DNA of 6,714 nt from Promethearchaeota archaeon (GTDB lineage: Archaea; Asgardarchaeota; Lokiarchaeia; Sigynarchaeales; SOKP01), in assembly GCA_019894655.1 (NCBI GenBank), contig JAGXNZ010000226.1:1-6714 (forward strand), read 5' to 3'. The position numbers and the translations under genes are program-made. Position 1 is the stretch's first letter. Each line of letters starts with the position of its first letter. The notes under the pieces were generated by a model that did no database searches, was not told the origin of the DNA, and saw only the letters and a program-made list of their open reading frames with translations. Positions 4,858-6,714 of the stretch are shown in pieces.

Positions 4858-6384
4858 CTAAAGGGAATCGTGTTTCACAAAAAAAGTAGCTGCAGATTCG
4901 ATATCGTCAATAGTAAGAGGTCTTGCTAAAGTTTTTTGTAGTTCTGTTATTAACTGAGAACACAAATTTAGACTTAATGTGCTTCCACTCTGTTCAATTA
5001 TTTTTTGAAGCATTTCAGGATAATTAGTTTCGCTTTCAATTTCACTTTGTTCTAGAGTTGGTCGTTTCTCTTCGGGTAAAACCTCGTCTATATGAAGTGT
5101 TATGTCTTCTTTATCTATATCTACTGATTCCGAAGCATCTGATTTTGAAAATAATAATAAATCCTCTGTCTTTTGCTCAGCTACGGGTGATCGTGACGCC
5201 TTGATAATAGTTTTTGGTACTTCGATTTGGGGAGGTTTAATTTGGGATTTATTCGATGGCAATGGTTGCACTTGAATTCGTTGCGTAAATTGAATTTTTC
5301 CTGGTATCTCGAATTTTTTTTTGCCTTCTATTTGTTTTCTCCTTGCAGTTTGTTCGTCGGTTTTTTCTTGTAATTCCACTATTTTTTCCTTAAGGATTGT
5401 GATGTAAGTAAAATCTTGATAATCATTTGAAATTTTTACTAGTTCTTTATATTTGGCAATTGCTAGAATTAAATTCCCTTCTGCTTCAATGCTTTTAGCT
5501 TCATTAAACGACTCTATGAAATGATGAGGTAAAAGTTTTTTTAAATTGAGTGTCCTAGCGATTAAGAGTTTGATATTCTCTTGCACTCCTGATTCTAATA
5601 AAGAAATTTCTTCAAAATTAGAAATGTTTAGCTCGTTTTTTACAATTCTTAAGTCATCTTTATTAATCAAATCACGTTTATTTCCAAGAATAAGGAGCTT
5701 GGAGAATTTGCTTTCTTGTTTCTGCAAATCTAAAAAATGATTAATAACTCGGATATGATAATTAGATAAATCGAACAATAGAATAACCAAGTCAGACCCT
5801 TGTATGAATTTAGACCATAACAGTGAAAAATTATCTTTTAATTCAAAGTCCCAGAGATCTAACTTTAAATTATCAATAGTAAAAACCGATATCTTTGCGA
5901 AATTCATAATTTGGTGTACCTGATCGCTCCTTATCATATTAAATAATTGGGACTTACCAGAATTAGTTGGTCCAACAATAGCAATTTTAGAGTGCATTTG
6001 ATGTTGTTGTTCTCTCAAATAATCCACAAATTCTCGTTTTTTATCGTCTGGATTGCTCACATCTACCGGATTTGGAAACAACGTATTAAATTTTTTTATC
6101 GTATTGTCTAATATTGGTGTTATATATTCAAGATTATCAACTAAGTCTGTGATAAATAAAAATAAGACCTTCTTCTCTGATTTATGGAATATTTGAAAAT
6201 TTTCTGATACAGGTCGATGAAAGGTTTTACCGCTCATAGGCATCTCAATAAACGACTGGATAACCTTCGTAACGTTATTCAACTCGTCGTCTCCTAGTGC
6301 GAGAGCGTACGTATGATTATAAATATTTTTTCCAGAATAAAAAATATGGATTTGTCGAAGTATTTTTATCTCCTCTTTTTTCAA
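4858..6384 (-). CDS. Longin-like domain / degenerate Ras-like GTPase / helical C-terminus fusion protein
   Basis: This is a multidomain protein of a type expected in Asgard archaea. Residues 8-105 follow the strand-strand-helix-strand-strand-strand-helix order of longin/roadblock-type domains. Residues 130-285 form a Ras-like domain: P-loop GPTNSGKS (138-145), strand LKLDLWDF, hydrophobic strand DLVILLFDLS, and GNKRD (NKxD at 235-238). The G3 motif reads WDFELKD (178-184) without the Gly-Gln of DxxGQ, the switch I Thr is absent, and G5 is ESG, so it probably binds GTP but hydrolyses it poorly. Residues 290-340 resemble a TPR- or MIT-like helical hairpin. A Pro/Lys- and then acid-rich linker follows (about 355-450), then a C-terminal helical segment (455-505). 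The only conventional start is TTG 6384. ATA at 6361-6363 is better placed after a GAGGAG Shine-Dalgarno and would give 501 residues. The likely role is regulatory or membrane-traffic-like scaffolding; this is inference. Confidence 0.88.
   Translation of the reverse strand: MKKEEIKILRQIHIFYSGKNIYNHTYALALGDDELNNVTKVIQSFIEMPMSGKTFHRPVSENFQIFHKSEKKVLFLFITDLVDNLEYITPILDNTIKKFNTLFPNPVDVSNPDDKKREFVDYLREQQHQMHSKIAIVGPTNSGKSQLFNMIRSDQVHQIMNFAKISVFTIDNLKLDLWDFELKDNFSLLWSKFIQGSDLVILLFDLSNYHIRVINHFLDLQKQESKFSKLLILGNKRDLINKDDLRIVKNELNISNFEEISLLESGVQENIKLLIARTLNLKKLLPHHFIESFNEAKSIEAEGNLILAIAKYKELVKISNDYQDFTYITILKEKIVELQEKTDEQTARRKQIEGKKKFEIPGKIQFTQRIQVQPLPSNKSQIKPPQIEVPKTIIKASRSPVAEQKTEDLLLFSKSDASESVDIDKEDITLHIDEVLPEEKRPTLEQSEIESETNYPEMLQKIIEQSGSTLSLNLCSQLITELQKTLARPLTIDDIESAATFFVKHDSL
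6368..6375 (-). promoter_or_regulatory. Shine-Dalgarno (GAGGAGAT) pointing to an ATA start of the longin-GTPase gene
   Basis: GGAG (6370-6373) is followed by six nt and then ATA at 6361-6363, after which the protein reads LRQIHIFYSG, the natural first strand of a longin-like domain. If TTG 6384 were the start, this Shine-Dalgarno would lie inside the coding region and have no role. Confidence 0.45.
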
Positions 6385-6410
6385 GGAATACTTTGATCGT
6401 TTTCTTTAAT

Positions 6411-6424
6411 AATATATATTTAAT
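6411..6424 (-). promoter_or_regulatory. TATA box of the longin-GTPase gene
   Basis: The minus-strand sequence ATTAAATATATATT contains a TTAAATAT-type box. Transcription would start near 6391, giving a leader of about 28 nt to the ATA codon (with the Shine-Dalgarno inside it) or only about 7 nt to the TTG codon. Confidence 0.45.
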
Positions 6425-6488
6425 CTCTCATTAATATATTTTACAATTCGAAGTAATTTCAAATAATTGGTTTGAAACACAATAGAAA

Positions 6489-6543
6489 AGTTTAGAATCG
6501 GTGTTAAATATTATTTTAAATGGATGTTATGATTTTCTAAACT
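6489..6543. repeat. Inverted repeat flanking the plus-strand promoter
   Basis: AGTTTAGAA (6489-6497) and TTCTAAACT (6535-6543) are perfect 9-base inverted arms. They flank the candidate TATA boxes and the predicted start of the plus-strand gene. This could be a paired operator; chance occurrence is quite possible in AT-rich DNA. Confidence 0.35.
6504..6521 (+). promoter_or_regulatory. Candidate TATA region for the plus-strand gene at the right edge
   Basis: TTAAATATT (6504-6512) and ATTTTAAAT (6513-6521) are adjacent box-like sequences. Starts near 6533 or 6542 would leave a leader of about 18-27 nt without a clear Shine-Dalgarno before ATG 6560. Confidence 0.4.
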
Positions 6544-6559
6544 AAAAAAACTCTGAAAA

Positions 6560-6714
6560 ATGCCACTCCAGCCTGAACATATCGCTAAATTTTTCGACGA
6601 AGATATAGATGCGAAGTTTAAAACAGAATTGCTAAAGCTTTTAAGAGAGAAAATTGATAGATTGTGTTTTAAAGAATGCGAAATCGATAGAATTCAATGC
6701 ACCTTGACTCCACT
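6560..6714 (+). CDS. Unrecognised protein, N-terminal 51 residues, cut by right edge
   Basis: An open frame from ATG 6560 runs to the window edge without a stop and is divergent from the longin-GTPase gene. It begins MPLQPEHIAKFFDEDIDAKF and continues as a charged helical segment (TELLKLLREKIDRL) with three Cys residues at 36, 40 and 47. The composition (Glu/Asp/Lys-rich amphipathic helix) and a TATA-like region at normal distance support a real gene. I do not recognise the family. The CxxxC plus a third Cys could be structural or metal-binding, but too little of the protein is visible to say. Confidence 0.65.
   Translation, partial: MPLQPEHIAKFFDEDIDAKFKTELLKLLREKIDRLCFKECEIDRIQCTLTP

Noticed and set aside
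5546..5740. Plus-strand open frame of 64 codons
   Set aside because: It is antisense to the GTPase domain of the longin-GTPase protein.
1..6714. CRISPR arrays, tRNA or rRNA genes, insertion sequences, attachment sites
   Set aside because: No regularly spaced repeats, no cloverleaf or GC-rich RNA-like block, and no transposase motifs or terminal inverted repeats were seen on either strand.

Overview
The window is strongly AT-rich and looks archaeal, most probably from an Asgard (Promethearchaeota, Lokiarchaeia-like) genome. The evidence is a Ras/Arf-like small GTPase with a long helical extension, a second protein joining a longin-like domain to a divergent GTPase domain, TTTAAATA/TTAAATAT-type TATA boxes before most genes, and oligo-T tracts downstream of genes. 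The taxon is an inference from gene content; no rRNA or other marker gene is present.

Layout: every confident gene is on the minus strand except a partial plus-strand ORF at the right edge. From right to left: a plus-strand ORF cut by the right edge (6560-6714, unrecognised); a ~500-residue longin-like/degenerate GTPase/helical protein (4858-6384); an M32 metallocarboxypeptidase (3237-4730); a CDP-alcohol phosphatidyltransferase of the archaeal inositol-phosphate/glycerol-phosphate type (2533-3129); a two-gene unit of a Ras-like GTPase split by a frameshift (2421-1452) and a coiled-coil protein (1429-758); and a 49-residue small ORF (527-378) tightly linked to a corrinoid (B12-binding) methyltransferase protein that runs off the left edge (374-1).

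How the genes relate: the carboxypeptidase, the lipid synthase and the longin-GTPase protein each appear to have their own promoter and a T-tract terminator. The GTPase and coiled-coil genes are 22 nt apart and probably form an operon, which makes the coiled-coil protein a candidate partner or effector of the GTPase. The small ORF and the corrinoid gene are translationally coupled, because the Shine-Dalgarno of the corrinoid gene lies inside the last codons of the small ORF. The corrinoid protein points to methyl-group metabolism (methylamine- or methoxy-compound-type methyl transfer).

Most notable points: (1) the GTPase is complete in all five G motifs but broken by one frameshift; (2) two genes have a good Shine-Dalgarno placed correctly for an AUA codon, with no suitable ATG/GTG, suggesting AUA initiation; (3) the longin-GTPase fusion keeps its P-loop and NKxD but has lost the switch I Thr and the DxxGQ catalytic residues, so it looks like a nucleotide-binding pseudo-GTPase scaffold. 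No tRNA, rRNA, CRISPR array or insertion sequence was seen. No gene-free stretch exceeds 300 bases; the longest, 528-757, holds a promoter and a terminator.
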